A stretch of DNA of 64,000 nucleotides from Kribbella solani (GCF_014205295.1 NZ_JACHNF010000001.1:2294001-2358000); one strand, 5' to 3'. Shown: positions 1 to 9,105, counted from the stretch's first letter. The notes: generated by a model from the sequence alone, not told the origin. A program made the numbers and translations.

Positions 1-1845
1 GCCCGTGAAGGACTGGGGCTCGTTGTCTTCGGTTGGGGTGTCTAGGACCGCGGCGATCTCGGCGGTGGGGGCGTCGTCGTCTTCGAGGGACGCGGCGGAT
101 GACTGCGGAGGGGTGGCGGGGTCCGACGAGGCGGCGGGGTGTGGCGAGGCGGCGGGCGAGTCCCCCGACGCGAAAGGGCTGGGCGGGGCGGACGGGTTGT
201 GCGAGGCGGCGGTGCTCGGTGAAGTGGGGAGGTTGGGCGAGGCCGAGAGGCTCGGTGGGGTGGGGAGGTTGGGCGAGGCCGAGAGGCTCGGTGGGGTGGG
301 GAGGTTGGGCGAGGCCGAGAGGCTCGGTGGGGTGGGGAGGTTGGGCGAGGCGGAGAGGCTCGGTGGGGTGGGGAGGTTGGGTGGGGTGGTCAGGGGCTGG
401 GTGCGGCTGTTGGGGTCTTCTACCCATTCGCCGTTGATCCAGGCTGGGCCGGTCCAGTCGGCTTCGCGGGGCGAGGGGTAGGGCGCGCCGGGGAGATCGG
501 TGGGCGTGCGGTGCCTGTCTCCAACGGCGGCGGAGGGTGCGGCGGCCGGGGCTGCGGCTGGGGCGGCGGAGGCTGGAGTGGCGAAGGGTGGAGTGGCGAA
601 GGGTGAGGCGGTTGGGGCGGCGGTAGCTGCGGGTTCGGGTGGGAAGGGGTTGTATTCGCTGGTCGGGGGTTGGTCGGACCAGGCTGGGTGTTCGGCGGTT
701 TCCCAGTCTTGTTCGTCGGACGGGAGGGGGGTGGCGGGGGCAGTGGGGGTGTCGGCGAAGAGGCTGTTGTAGAAGTCTTCGCCTTCGTAGCGGCCGCCGC
801 CTACGCGTGGGGGTTCCGCCGATGGGAGGTCCGGGTTGTACGGCGGGTGGGCCGTCGGGAGGCCGTTTCCGGAGAGATTTTCCGGCAGGTAGGTGCCGGG
901 CGCGGGGGGCGGCGTGTACCCACCGGGACGACCCCCAGAGGTCTCACCCGGCTGCCCGAACCGCCCAACGTCACCCGCCTGCCCAAATCCCGCGGCATCA
1001 CCCGGCTGGCCGAAGTCGGCGGTGGGGGATGGTTGGGTGGAGGTGGTTATGGGTTGGCCGGTGAACGGGCTGATTCCTGGGGGGACGACGTATGACTCCT
1101 CGTCCTGGGTTGGCCAGTTCGGGTCGGGTGCTCCAGTCACGTTTGGTTCAACGACTGAGACCTCGGCCGTGTCAGGGTCGGGCGGGAAATTTTCCTGGAT
1201 CGCAAAGTTTCGGGTGAAATCGGCAGCGGCGGTGACCCCGGCCGGTACGTCGGGCTGGACGGGTGAGCGGGGATCGATCCCGAACGGCGCGAAGAACGCA
1301 GCTAGCGATTCCGGGCTGATACCGGTGGTGCGGGCGGTCTGGATCAGCGAAACACCGTACGGGCGCAACTCGTCCAGCCCGCCCAAGTAGTCGGCCCATT
1401 CGGCGACCCACTCGATCATTTCCTCGGCGGTGGCCTCGTCGGAGGTGATCCACTGGCCGATCGGCGCGAAGCCGTCCTCGGCTGCGTCCCACGGGTCGCC
1501 GGGGTACGAAGCGCGCGCCCACGTCCCGTTGAAGGCGCCGTACACGAAGCCGAGCTCGCCCGCGTCCTGCCGGCGCCGAACCTCCGGCTGCCCGATCCAG
1601 TCCGGTGAGCCGGCCAGCAGGTCGGAGCCCGCGGTGCGGCTGTGCTGGGTGTGGAATCCCCACAGCACGGCCCGCCCGTCGCCCAGGCGGCTCATCCGGA
1701 GCACGGACGCGGTCTCGTCCTGGTGGTGGTACCCGTCGGCGTCGGCGTACCAGCGCCGGTCGAAGCCCGTGGCATGGGCGACCGCGGACAGAGCGGTCCA
1801 GCGGGCCCGCAACTCCTCCGGGTCGTCCAAATCAACGAGCGGCAT
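1..1845 (-). CDS. Proline/serine/threonine-rich protein of unknown function (partial, C-terminus off window)
   Basis: An open frame runs from an ATG at 1845 to the left edge without a stop (615 codons), so the C-terminus is missing. Residues 1 to about 195 look like a globular, acidic, Trp-rich domain beginning MPLVDLDDPEELRARW. After that the protein is low-complexity: Pro, Ser, Thr, Ala and Gly, with short islands such as WINGEWVEDPNSR, and 12-residue repeats (SASPNLPTPPSL) near codons 490-540. There is no signal peptide or membrane segment in the visible part. I do not recognise the family; the composition suggests a flexible linker or scaffold. It lies 62 bp downstream of the TrmA-like gene on the same strand and may be co-transcribed. 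The frame is kept through all repeats, which supports real coding. Confidence 0.75.
   Translation of the reverse strand, partial: MPLVDLDDPEELRARWTALSAVAHATGFDRRWYADADGYHHQDETASVLRMSRLGDGRAVLWGFHTQHSRTAGSDLLAGSPDWIGQPEVRRRQDAGELGFVYGAFNGTWARASYPGDPWDAAEDGFAPIGQWITSDEATAEEMIEWVAEWADYLGGLDELRPYGVSLIQTARTTGISPESLAAFFAPFGIDPRSPVQPDVPAGVTAAADFTRNFAIQENFPPDPDTAEVSVVEPNVTGAPDPNWPTQDEESYVVPPGISPFTGQPITTSTQPSPTADFGQPGDAAGFGQAGDVGRFGQPGETSGGRPGGYTPPPAPGTYLPENLSGNGLPTAHPPYNPDLPSAEPPRVGGGRYEGEDFYNSLFADTPTAPATPLPSDEQDWETAEHPAWSDQPPTSEYNPFPPEPAATAAPTASPFATPPFATPASAAPAAAPAAAPSAAVGDRHRTPTDLPGAPYPSPREADWTGPAWINGEWVEDPNSRTQPLTTPPNLPTPPSLSASPNLPTPPSLSASPNLPTPPSLSASPNLPTPPSLSASPNLPTSPSTAASHNPSAPPSPFASGDSPAASPHPAASSDPATPPQSSAASLEDDDAPTAEIAAVLDTPTEDNEPQSFTG
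224..383. repeat. 36-bp in-frame tandem minisatellite, four copies plus a partial
   Basis: Units begin at 224, 260, 296 and 332, with a degenerate partial unit at 368. Each is 36 bp, starts GTGGGGAGGTTGGGCGAGG on the plus strand, and differs from the others by at most a few bases. Read on the minus strand they encode 12-residue Pro/Ser repeats inside the gene at 1-1845. The period is a multiple of three, so copy-number change would not break the frame. Confidence 0.9.
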
Positions 1846-1907
1846 CAGGTCTCCAGCGCATTGGAATCCAGCCCCAGACGCTACCCGAGGCCTCCCTGAC
1901 GCACCAG

Positions 1908-3125
1908 TTAACTGTCCACAGGTGAACTGTCCACCGGCTCGAGGATGGCGACGCATTCGATGTGGTGGGTCATGCCGAACAGGTCGAAAGCGCGCAGGGA
2001 CGCGATCCCGTACCCGAGTCGGCCGAACGTCTTCAGGTCACGCGCCAGCGCCGCCGGGTCGCATGCCACGTACGCGATCCGCCGTGGGCTCAGCGCGGCG
2101 ATCCGGCGTACGACGTCCTTCCCCGCGCCAGTACGCGGCGGGTCCAGTACGACCAGGTCCACATGCTCCAGTCCATGACCAGCAGCAGTGTTCAGTACGC
2201 GGTCGACGTCGCCGTTTTCGAGGGTGACGCCGTCCAGGTCGTGCAGGTTGCGCCGAGCGTTCCGGACCGCGTCCTTGTCCCCCTCGATCGCCAGCACCGG
2301 GCAGCCGGCCTCTGCCAGGAACGCCGCGAACAGTCCGACCCCGCAGTACAGGTCCAGTGCGGTCTCCCCCGCCACTGGCTCCAGACCGCTCAGTACGGCG
2401 TCCACCAGCGTCTCCGGTGCAGCCGGATGCACCTGCCAGAACCCGCCGGCCTCCACCAGGAACCGCCGCTCCCGTACTACCTCCACCAGACGCTCACCAG
2501 CTTCCTGGTCGGTCTGTATCGCTGTCTTCCCCTCCGACGACACAACAGCCTGAACAGACGACACACCGGGCCACTGCGTGCTCAGTACGTCCGGAGTCCC
2601 CGGGTGGGCGATCAGACACCGGTCGATCGGTACCAGATCGTGCGACCGGTGCGCGTACATGCCGGGCCGACCGTCCACCACCGCGTACCGCATCCGGGTA
2701 CGCCAGCCGAGACCGTCGTCACCAGGCGACTCCATGACGATGGTCCGCTCGATCCCACCGATCCGCCGCAACGTGTCCGACACCACAGTGGCCTTCAACC
2801 GGCGCTGCTCGACGATGTTGGCGTGCTGGAAGTCGCAGCCACCACAGAGACCCGGTCCGGCGTACGGGCACGGTGGATCGATCCGCTGGGGCGACGGCGT
2901 CAGCACCTGAACCGCATCAGCTCGCAGGTACTTGGCGGTCTGCTCAGTGATCCGCGCGTGCACCAGCTCCCCCGGCAGCGCATGCCGGACGAACACCACC
3001 TGTCCCTCGTGCCGGGCGACACAGTGTCCCCCGTGCGCTACTGGTCCTACTTCCAGCTCAACAACCGTCCCAACCAGACTCTCGTCGTGGCTGTCGCCGT
3101 TGCTGACCCCGTTGTCGCCTGTCAC
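1908..3125 (-). CDS. TRAM-domain class I SAM-dependent RNA (uracil-C5) methyltransferase, TrmA/RumA family
   Basis: This 405-residue protein probably adds a methyl group to C5 of uridine in rRNA or tRNA, using S-adenosylmethionine. An N-terminal TRAM domain (about residues 17-72) precedes an iron-sulfur-type cysteine set, C86, C94 and C97 (CPYAGPGLCGGC). The SAM site DLYCGVGLFAAF, the motif VLDPPRTGAG and the catalytic-cysteine motif YVACDPAAL follow. I chose the GTG at 3125 because it overlaps the stop of the permease gene as GTGA, which implies translational coupling. A longer frame to 3314 would lie inside the permease and is compositionally implausible. Gene order equals M. tuberculosis Rv2689c. 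The target base cannot be told from sequence. Confidence 0.88.
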   Translation of the reverse strand: MTGDNGVSNGDSHDESLVGTVVELEVGPVAHGGHCVARHEGQVVFVRHALPGELVHARITEQTAKYLRADAVQVLTPSPQRIDPPCPYAGPGLCGGCDFQHANIVEQRRLKATVVSDTLRRIGGIERTIVMESPGDDGLGWRTRMRYAVVDGRPGMYAHRSHDLVPIDRCLIAHPGTPDVLSTQWPGVSSVQAVVSSEGKTAIQTDQEAGERLVEVVRERRFLVEAGGFWQVHPAAPETLVDAVLSGLEPVAGETALDLYCGVGLFAAFLAEAGCPVLAIEGDKDAVRNARRNLHDLDGVTLENGDVDRVLNTAAGHGLEHVDLVVLDPPRTGAGKDVVRRIAALSPRRIAYVACDPAALARDLKTFGRLGYGIASLRAFDLFGMTHHIECVAILEPVDSSPVDS

Positions 3126-5149
3126 CGATCTCCTGTCGACTTGCGGGCGCCACGCCGTACCTGGCCGGCCACCCGTTCCACCCGGTCCTGCCGCTCCTCG
3201 GCCCCCTGCGACGAGAGCAGTTGGTAAGGAACGGACGTAACCATCACACCAGGTGTGAACAAGAGCCGCCCCTTGAGCCGTAGTGCGCTCTGGTTGTGCA
3301 GCAGGTGCTCCCACCAGTGCCCGACCACGTACTCAGGGATGTAGACCATCACCACATCCCGCGGCGACTGCCTGCGGATGTCCCGGACGTACTGCAGGAT
3401 CGGCCGGGTGATCTCCCGGTACGGCGACGCGAGCCGCTTCAACGGGATCGGGATGTTCCGGGCGTCCCAGTCCGCCTGGAGCGCGTCGGCCTCGTCCCGA
3501 TCGACGTCGACGGTGACTGCCTCCAGCGTGGACGGGCGGGCCGCCTTGGCGAAGGCCAGTGCCCGCAGTGTCGGGCGGTGCAGCTTCGACACCAGCACGA
3601 TCGAGTGCACCCGCGACGGCAGCATCAGCGGCTCGTCGCCTTCCGCCGACATCTGCTTGCGTACGGTCTCGTAGTGCCGGCGGATGCCCTTCATCAGCAG
3701 GAACAGTGCCGCCATGGCGATGATCGCGATGTACGCGCCGTGGGTGAACTTGGTCAGCAGCACGATCACCAGCACGACCGACGTCATCGTCAGGCCGACG
3801 GTGTTGATCACCCGCGAGCGGTACATGTGCCGTCGTTTGGCGCCGTCGGTTTCGGTCTTCAGATGCCGCGTCCAGTGCCGGATCATGCCGAACTGGCTGA
3901 GCGTGAAGCTGACGAACACACCGACGATGTACAGCTGGATCAGCTTGGTCACCTGGGCGTCGAACGCGATGGTCAGCGCGGCCGCGCAGAGCGCCAGCAG
4001 GACGATGCCGTTGCTGTACGCGAGCCGGTCGCCCCGCGTGTGCAACTGACGCGGCAGGAAACCGTCGCGGGCCAGGATCGAGGCGAGGACCGGGAAACCG
4101 TTGAAGGCGGTGTTCGCGGCCAGAACCAGGATCAGCATGGTCGCGCCGATCACCACGTAGAAGGCCGGCTGGAAGTTCGAGAACACCGCGTCGCCGATCT
4201 GGCCGATCACGGTCTTCTGGGTGTAGCCCGTGCCGACCGGTTGGCCGTTCAGGTACAGCTGGGTCGCGGGGTTCTCGGCGTACCGGAGTTTCATCTTGCC
4301 GGCCAGGAACAGGATGCTCATCAGCATCGTGACCGCGATCGTGCCGAGCAGCAGCAGCGTGGTCGCGGCGTTCCGGCTCTTCGGTTTGCGGAAGGCGGGT
4401 ACGCCGTTGCTGATCGCCTCGACGCCGGTCAGCGCCGCGCAGCCGGACGAGAACGCCCGGGCCAGCAGGAAGACCGCGGCCAGCCCGGTGAACAGCTCGT
4501 GGCCAGGCTCGGCCCGGACCTCGAAGTTGGCGCTCTCCGCCAGCGGCAGATTGCCGGCCGCGAGCCGGACCAGGCCCCAGATCGCCATCCCGATGATCGA
4601 GAACATGAAGATGTAGGTGGGGACCGCGAAGATCCCACCCGATTCGCGGACGCCGCGCAGGTTCATCGCGGTCAGCAGCAGTACCAGACCGACCGCGAGT
4701 GGAACCTCATGCCCTTCCAGGAACGGCAGCGCCGATTTCGCGTTCTGCACGCCGGACGAGATCGACACCGCCACGGTCAGCACGTAGTCGACCATCAGCG
4801 CGCTCGCCACGGTCAGCCCGGCGGTCGGGCCGATGTTGACGGTCGCGACCTCGTAGTCACCCCCACCCGACGGGTACGCGTGCACGTTCTGCCGGTACGA
4901 CGCCACCACCACGAGCATCACGAACGCGACCAGCAGGCCGATCTTCCACGAGTAGCTGTACGCCGCCAGCCCGGCGATCGACAGCGTCAGGAAGACCTCG
5001 TCCGGCGCGTACGCGACCGACGACAGCGCGTCACTGGCAAAAACCGGCAGGGCGATGCGCTTCGGCAGCAGCGTCTCACCCAACTGGGTGCTACGTAGTT
5101 TGCGACCGAGCAGCAGTCGTTTGCCGATATCGCCTAGAGCGGGAGTCAC
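3122..5149 (-). CDS. APC-superfamily permease, KimA (YdaO)-like probable potassium importer
   Basis: A 675-residue polytopic membrane protein. The first 60 residues (LGRKLRSTQLGETLLPKR, then FASDALSSVAYAPDE) closely resemble the start of Bacillus KimA, a high-affinity K+/H+ symporter of the APC superfamily. About twelve hydrophobic segments reach residue 490 or so. A soluble C-terminal domain of about 180 residues follows, as in KimA. It is usually annotated simply as an amino-acid permease, so substrate is an inference from the N-terminal motif and from the two divergently transcribed TrkA-type genes that start 90 bp away. It is the counterpart of Rv2690c. Its stop overlaps the methyltransferase start. 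Confidence 0.8.
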   Translation of the reverse strand: MTPALGDIGKRLLLGRKLRSTQLGETLLPKRIALPVFASDALSSVAYAPDEVFLTLSIAGLAAYSYSWKIGLLVAFVMLVVVASYRQNVHAYPSGGGDYEVATVNIGPTAGLTVASALMVDYVLTVAVSISSGVQNAKSALPFLEGHEVPLAVGLVLLLTAMNLRGVRESGGIFAVPTYIFMFSIIGMAIWGLVRLAAGNLPLAESANFEVRAEPGHELFTGLAAVFLLARAFSSGCAALTGVEAISNGVPAFRKPKSRNAATTLLLLGTIAVTMLMSILFLAGKMKLRYAENPATQLYLNGQPVGTGYTQKTVIGQIGDAVFSNFQPAFYVVIGATMLILVLAANTAFNGFPVLASILARDGFLPRQLHTRGDRLAYSNGIVLLALCAAALTIAFDAQVTKLIQLYIVGVFVSFTLSQFGMIRHWTRHLKTETDGAKRRHMYRSRVINTVGLTMTSVVLVIVLLTKFTHGAYIAIIAMAALFLLMKGIRRHYETVRKQMSAEGDEPLMLPSRVHSIVLVSKLHRPTLRALAFAKAARPSTLEAVTVDVDRDEADALQADWDARNIPIPLKRLASPYREITRPILQYVRDIRRQSPRDVVMVYIPEYVVGHWWEHLLHNQSALRLKGRLLFTPGVMVTSVPYQLLSSQGAEERQDRVERVAGQVRRGARKSTGDR

Positions 5150-5238
5150 ACCGTGATGTTAGAGGCACCCCGGTCCGGTGTAGCGTCTATCCCTGCCGAA
5201 CGAGACAGCAGCCCTTCCGGGCGAGGAGTGATCACGGA

Positions 5239-5901
5239 GTGCACGTCGTCATCATGGGCTGCGGCCGCGTCGGTTCGACGCTCGCCCGCGGTCTGGAGAA
5301 GCGGGGCCACACGGTCGCGATCATCGACCAGGCGGCCGACGCGTTCCGCCGGCTGAGCCCGAACTTCACCGGCCGGACCATCGTCGGGATGGGCTTCGAC
5401 CGGGAGGTACTGATCGAGGCCGGGATCGAGGACGCCGAGGCGTTCGCCGCGGTCTCCAACGGCGACAACTCGAACATCCTGGCCGCCCGGGTGGCGCGGG
5501 AGACGTTCGGGATCGGCAACGTGGTGGCCCGGATCTACGACCCGGGCCGCGCCGAGGTGTACCAGCGGCTCGGCATCCCCACCGTCGGCACGGTCCGCTG
5601 GACCGTAGACCAGATGATGCGCCGGCTGTTGCCCGAGGGTTCCGAGCCGGAGTGGCGCGATCCGTCCGGCACCGTCCGGCTGGCCGAGGTGCACGTCCAC
5701 GCGGAGTGGATCGGCCGGGTCGCCCTGGACATCGAGAAGGCCACCGGTGCCCGGGTCGCGTTCCTGACCCGGCTCGGCGAGGGCGTCCTGCCCCGGGCCG
5801 ACACGGTCATCCAGGAGGGTGACCTGGTCCATGTCGTGATGCTGGAGCGGGACGCCGCCGCGATCGAGTCCCAGCTCGGCACGAAGCCTGAGGAGCTGTG
5901 A
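5239..5901 (+). CDS. ceoB: TrkA-family potassium uptake regulatory subunit CeoB
   Basis: A 220-residue soluble RCK protein. The Rossmann motif GCGRVGSTLARGLEKRG begins at residue 7, and an acidic residue (IIDQ) ends beta-2, as expected for NAD(H) binding. A TrkA_C domain covers about residues 140-215. Such subunits gate K+ transporters at the membrane in response to nucleotides. The start is a GTG at 5239, preceded by GAGGAG. It overlaps the next gene by one base (TGATG), and the pair is divergent from the KimA-like permease. No TrkH/KtrB pore subunit is in the window. Order matches Rv2691. Confidence 0.88.
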   Translation: MHVVIMGCGRVGSTLARGLEKRGHTVAIIDQAADAFRRLSPNFTGRTIVGMGFDREVLIEAGIEDAEAFAAVSNGDNSNILAARVARETFGIGNVVARIYDPGRAEVYQRLGIPTVGTVRWTVDQMMRRLLPEGSEPEWRDPSGTVRLAEVHVHAEWIGRVALDIEKATGARVAFLTRLGEGVLPRADTVIQEGDLVHVVMLERDAAAIESQLGTKPEEL

Positions 5902-6569
5902 TGCGGGTAGCTATCGCCGGGGCCGGACAGGTCGGCCGGTCGATCGCCAGCGAACTGCTGGACAACGGCCACGAGGTGCTGCTGATCGACAAGGACCCCC
6001 GCGCGATCAAGGCCGAGTCCGTGCCGCGGGCCGAGTGGCTGCTGGCTGACGCGTGCGAACTGTCCTCCCTGGAGGAGGCCGCGCTGCAGCGCTGCCAGGT
6101 GGCGATCGCCAGCACCGGCGACGACAAGGTCAACCTGGTCGTCTCGCTGCTCGCGAAAACCGAGTTCGGCGTACCCAGAACCGTTGCGCGAGTCAACCAT
6201 CCGCGGAACGAGTGGATGTTCAACGAGGCGTGGGGCGTCGACGTGTCGGTGTCCACGCCGCGGATCATGTCCGCGCTGGTGGAAGAAGCGGTCTCGGTCG
6301 GCGACCTGGTCCGCCTGTTCACCTTCCGTCAGGGCGACGCGAACCTGGTCGAGCTCACCCTCCCCGAGGACTCCCCGATGATCGGCCGCCGCGTCGGCGA
6401 CGTCGACTGGCCGCTGGACACCGCCCTGGTCGTCATCCTCCGCGAAGGCCGAGTGCTCCGGCCCGACCCGGAAGGCACCCTCGAGCTGAACGACGAGCTC
6501 CTCTTCGTAGCCGCCGACGAAACCGAAGAACAACTCGAAGACATGCTCTCCCCCCACCACCGGAAGTAG
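5901..6569 (+). CDS. ceoC: TrkA-family potassium uptake regulatory subunit CeoC
   Basis: A 222-residue second RCK protein, with GAGQVGRSIASELLDNG near the N-terminus, IDKD at the end of beta-2 and a C-terminal TrkA_C domain (about residues 130-215). It is paralogous to the gene just upstream, with which it probably forms a hetero-oligomeric gating ring. The ATG at 5901 overlaps the preceding stop; a GTG at 5898 is an equally coupled alternative that adds one residue. A bidirectional terminator lies 17 bp after the stop. Counterpart of Rv2692. Confidence 0.87.
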   Translation: MRVAIAGAGQVGRSIASELLDNGHEVLLIDKDPRAIKAESVPRAEWLLADACELSSLEEAALQRCQVAIASTGDDKVNLVVSLLAKTEFGVPRTVARVNHPRNEWMFNEAWGVDVSVSTPRIMSALVEEAVSVGDLVRLFTFRQGDANLVELTLPEDSPMIGRRVGDVDWPLDTALVVILREGRVLRPDPEGTLELNDELLFVAADETEEQLEDMLSPHHRK

Positions 6570-6585
6570 CCTGCCTGCTCGGATG

Positions 6586-6622
6586 CAGGGTTGCCCCCTG
6601 GAAATTCGAGGGGGCAACCCTG
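6586..6622. terminator. Bidirectional hairpin terminator between convergent genes
   Basis: A perfect 13-bp stem, CAGGGTTGCCCCC (6586-6598) with GGGGGCAACCCTG (6610-6622), encloses an 11-nt loop. It lies between ceoC (plus) and the DUF3159 gene (minus). There is no long U tract, which is common for actinobacterial terminators. Confidence 0.75.
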
Positions 6623-6662
6623 TGCTTGCGGGGATGCCCTGTCAAAGGGAGGGTTCGGCGGC

Positions 6663-7472
6663 TTACTTCTTGGGGCGGAGGAGGTGGGTGATGGCGTCGC
6701 GGGTTTCGGACCATTTTTCGGCGGGCATCGAGCCGCGGAGGACGGTGTACGCGCACCAGATGGCCAGGGCGTAGAACGGGAGGCCGAGGCCGATCTTGGC
6801 GATGCCCAGGGCGTTCAGGCTGCCGGTGAAGTACAGCGGGACCTGGACGATCAGGCGGATCGCGAACAGGCCGACGAAGACCATCGTGGCGCGGGAGAAG
6901 CCCTTGAGCAGGGCGGGGTCGCGGCGCCAGGCGGTGCCGGTCTGGGTGATCACGCCGTACAGGACGCCGAACAGCGGCCAGCGGAACAGTACGGTCAGCA
7001 GGTACAACGCGCCGTACCCGAGGTTCGTCAGCAGGCCGGGGACGTAGAAGTCCTTAGCGTTACCGGTCCGGTTGGCGACGAAGGCCGAGATCAGTACGCC
7101 GATGAAACCGCCGAACACGTTCCGCAGCGGCTGTTTGCGGACCAGCCGCACTACCGCGATCAGTGCCGCGATGCCGACCGCGATGAGCAGTGCCTGCTGC
7201 AGTTTGTGGTCGGTGGCGGCATACGCGACCAGGAACGCGATCCAGGGCAGCCCGATGTCGAGCAGCGCACCCCAGCCACCGAGCGCCTGGAAGAAGTCCT
7301 TGTCCGAACTCGGCGCCGGCTTCGCGGGCTCCGCCGCGGCGGGCTCCTCGGCGGCGGGCTGCCCAGCGGCCAGTTGCGTCGCGGCGGCCTCGACCTCGGG
7401 CTGGAGGATCTCGACCAGTTTCTCCTGCAGGTCGTCCTCGACCTGGTCCCGGCGGGACGTCGGCTCAGCCAT
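6663..7472 (-). CDS. DUF3159 integral membrane protein
   Basis: A 269-residue protein with an N-terminal cytoplasmic stretch rich in Ala, Glu and Pro (about residues 1-55), then about six hydrophobic segments (for example DIGLPWIAFLVAYAA and QALLIAVGIAALIAVV) and a basic end (LRPKK). It fits DUF3159, a conserved actinobacterial membrane family of unknown function, and sits where Rv2693c does. The ATG at 7472 overlaps the OB-fold gene by 8 bases, so the two are probably translated together. A role in ion or osmotic homeostasis is only suggested by the neighbours. Confidence 0.8.
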   Translation of the reverse strand: MAEPTSRRDQVEDDLQEKLVEILQPEVEAAATQLAAGQPAAEEPAAAEPAKPAPSSDKDFFQALGGWGALLDIGLPWIAFLVAYAATDHKLQQALLIAVGIAALIAVVRLVRKQPLRNVFGGFIGVLISAFVANRTGNAKDFYVPGLLTNLGYGALYLLTVLFRWPLFGVLYGVITQTGTAWRRDPALLKGFSRATMVFVGLFAIRLIVQVPLYFTGSLNALGIAKIGLGLPFYALAIWCAYTVLRGSMPAEKWSETRDAITHLLRPKK

Positions 7473-7854
7473 TCGCGGCCTGCGGACGCAGCTCGTAGCG
7501 CGGGTTGAACATCACCCGGTCGCCGTCGACGACGCCGATCCGGCCGGAGGCGATCAGGTCGGAGCCGGCGTGGATGCCGCCGATCTTCCGCCGGCCGAGC
7601 CAGACCAGCTTGACCGTGCCGGTGCCGTCGTACAACTCGCCCTCCAAGGCCGGTACGCCGCCGCGTGGGCTGAACGTGATGGTCCGGAGGGTGCCGTACA
7701 AGGTGACCACCTCACGGTCGTGGCATCCGGTGATGGACCGCGCGCCACAGTCCTGCGCGAAGTCCTGCAGGACCTCCGCGTCCTGCTGATCGCGGTCCCC
7801 GGCGAGCCCTCGGAAGGCGCGCTTCCAGAGCCCCGCGGGTTTGCTGCTGCCCAT
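7465..7854 (-). CDS. Small OB-fold nucleic-acid-binding protein
   Basis: 129 residues. The central part (REVVTLYGTLRTITFSPR, then LEGELYDGTGTVKLVWLGRR and IASGRIGVVDG) has the strand pattern of an OB-fold/tRNA-anticodon-type domain as in RecG and related proteins, with nothing else attached. I start it at the ATG at 7854 rather than in a longer Arg-rich frame that would run into the DUF3710 gene. Position and length match Rv2694c. Exact role unknown. Confidence 0.8.
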   Translation of the reverse strand: MGSSKPAGLWKRAFRGLAGDRDQQDAEVLQDFAQDCGARSITGCHDREVVTLYGTLRTITFSPRGGVPALEGELYDGTGTVKLVWLGRRKIGGIHAGSDLIASGRIGVVDGDRVMFNPRYELRPQAANG

Positions 7855-7873
7855 GATGTCGAGTGTAGTCCGC

Positions 7874-8524
7874 TCAGACCTGTTCCTCGTCCGGGTTCGG
7901 CTCCGCGCCCGGCGGCAGCCGCAGCGGCAGCGATTCCCGGACCGCCATCGGCTCGTCACCGCGGACGACGACGGTGTTGCGCAGGGTCGCCTCCATCGGC
8001 TCGGCGGCGTCCGGCTCGACCGCGGCGCGGCCCAGCACGGTACCGCGGAGCAGCCAGCGCGGGCCGTCCACGCCGATCACCCGGGAGGTCTGGCTGAAGA
8101 TCTGGCCTTCGGGGTCCTCGACCGGCACGACCAGCACCAGCTCGGTACCGAACGGGCCGTCGGTCTCGGTCGCGGTGCCGCCCATCCGGCTGGCCTCGGC
8201 CGCGATCTCCTGGCGGACCTCGTCCCAGATGCCGCTCTTCTTCGGCGCGGCGAACGCGCGCAGCTCGAGCGCGGAGTCCTCGAGCATCAGCAGCACGGCC
8301 TGCACCACGCCGCTCTGCTCGTCGACCTGCAGGCCCAGCTCCATCCCCGGCATCCCGGTGACGACGAGCGCGCCGAGGTCGATCCGGTCGTCCGCCTCCA
8401 GCACCTCCGCGTCGACCTCGGTCACGTCGAACGGACCCTCGGCACGGGGCTCCACCGCCTCGTCCGGACCGCCTTCGGTCTCCAGATCGGCGTCTTCGTT
8501 CCTGCCCTTGCGGCGGAAGATCAC
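7874..8524 (-). CDS. DUF3710 protein
   Basis: 216 residues, soluble and acidic, with a GTG start at 8524 (MIFRRKGRNEDADLE). The segment from about residue 40 (GPFDVTEVD) through GLQVDEQSGVVQAVLLML and GPRWLLRGTVLGRAAV fits DUF3710, an actinobacterial family of unknown function found beside dut (Rv2696c position). The gene lies between dut and the OB-fold gene, 19 bp upstream of the latter. Confidence 0.82.
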   Translation of the reverse strand: MIFRRKGRNEDADLETEGGPDEAVEPRAEGPFDVTEVDAEVLEADDRIDLGALVVTGMPGMELGLQVDEQSGVVQAVLLMLEDSALELRAFAAPKKSGIWDEVRQEIAAEASRMGGTATETDGPFGTELVLVVPVEDPEGQIFSQTSRVIGVDGPRWLLRGTVLGRAAVEPDAAEPMEATLRNTVVVRGDEPMAVRESLPLRLPPGAEPNPDEEQV

Positions 8525-8600
8525 AGCTGTTGCCTACTTCCTAGATGTTTGTACGGCCGCCGTAGTTTCGCAGCCCCGCCAGGTCAACGGATGTACCTGC

Positions 8601-9053
8601 TCAGCGTGTCACATCGCCGAAACCACCGGTCGAGCCGTGTCCCCCGTCACCACGCGCGGAACCGGGCAGCGTGGTCACCTCGACGAACCGTGCCTTCGCC
8701 ACCTCCTGGATGACGAGCTGGGCGATCCGGTCGCCGCGGCGAACCGTCACTTCGGCGTGCGGGTCCAGGTTGATCAGGCAGACCTTGATCTCGCCGCGGT
8801 ACCCGGCGTCGACGGTACCGGGCGCGTTCACGATCGAGACACCGTGCTTCGCGGCCAGTCCGGAGCGCGGGTGTACGAAGGCCGCGTACCCGTCCTGCAG
8901 AGCGATCGCGATCCCGGTCCCGACCAGGCCGCGTTCACCCGGCTTCAGGGTCAGGTCGGTGGCCGCCACCAGGTCCGCGCCGGCGTCGCCGGGATGCGCG
9001 TACGCCGGGATCGGCAGGTCGGGGTCGATGCGCTGGATCAGTACCTCGGTCAC
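8601..9053 (-). CDS. dut: Deoxyuridine 5'-triphosphate nucleotidohydrolase
   Basis: 150 residues. It hydrolyses dUTP to dUMP and pyrophosphate, which keeps uracil out of DNA and supplies dTMP synthesis. Trimeric dUTPase motifs are visible in order: [10 protein letters not shown] (motif 1), [16 protein letters not shown] (2), [13 protein letters not shown] (3), [11 protein letters not shown] (4) and a glycine-rich tail [16 protein letters not shown] (5). I start it at the GTG at 9053; upstream in-frame sequence is antisense to the divergent DUF3093 gene. Confidence 0.95.
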   Translation of the reverse strand: MTEVLIQRIDPDLPIPAYAHPGDAGADLVAATDLTLKPGERGLVGTGIAIALQDGYAAFVHPRSGLAAKHGVSIVNAPGTVDAGYRGEIKVCLINLDPHAEVTVRRGDRIAQLVIQEVAKARFVEVTTLPGSARGDGGHGSTGGFGDVTR

Positions 9054-9105
9054 GAGAGGTGACCCTATCGAGGCCGATCGGCCGGCGACGTGCCAGGCTG
9101 GTGCC

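Noticed and set aside
224..383. Regular repeats that could be taken for a CRISPR array.
   Set aside because: Units are directly adjacent without spacers, the period is in frame with a long coding region, and no cas gene is present.
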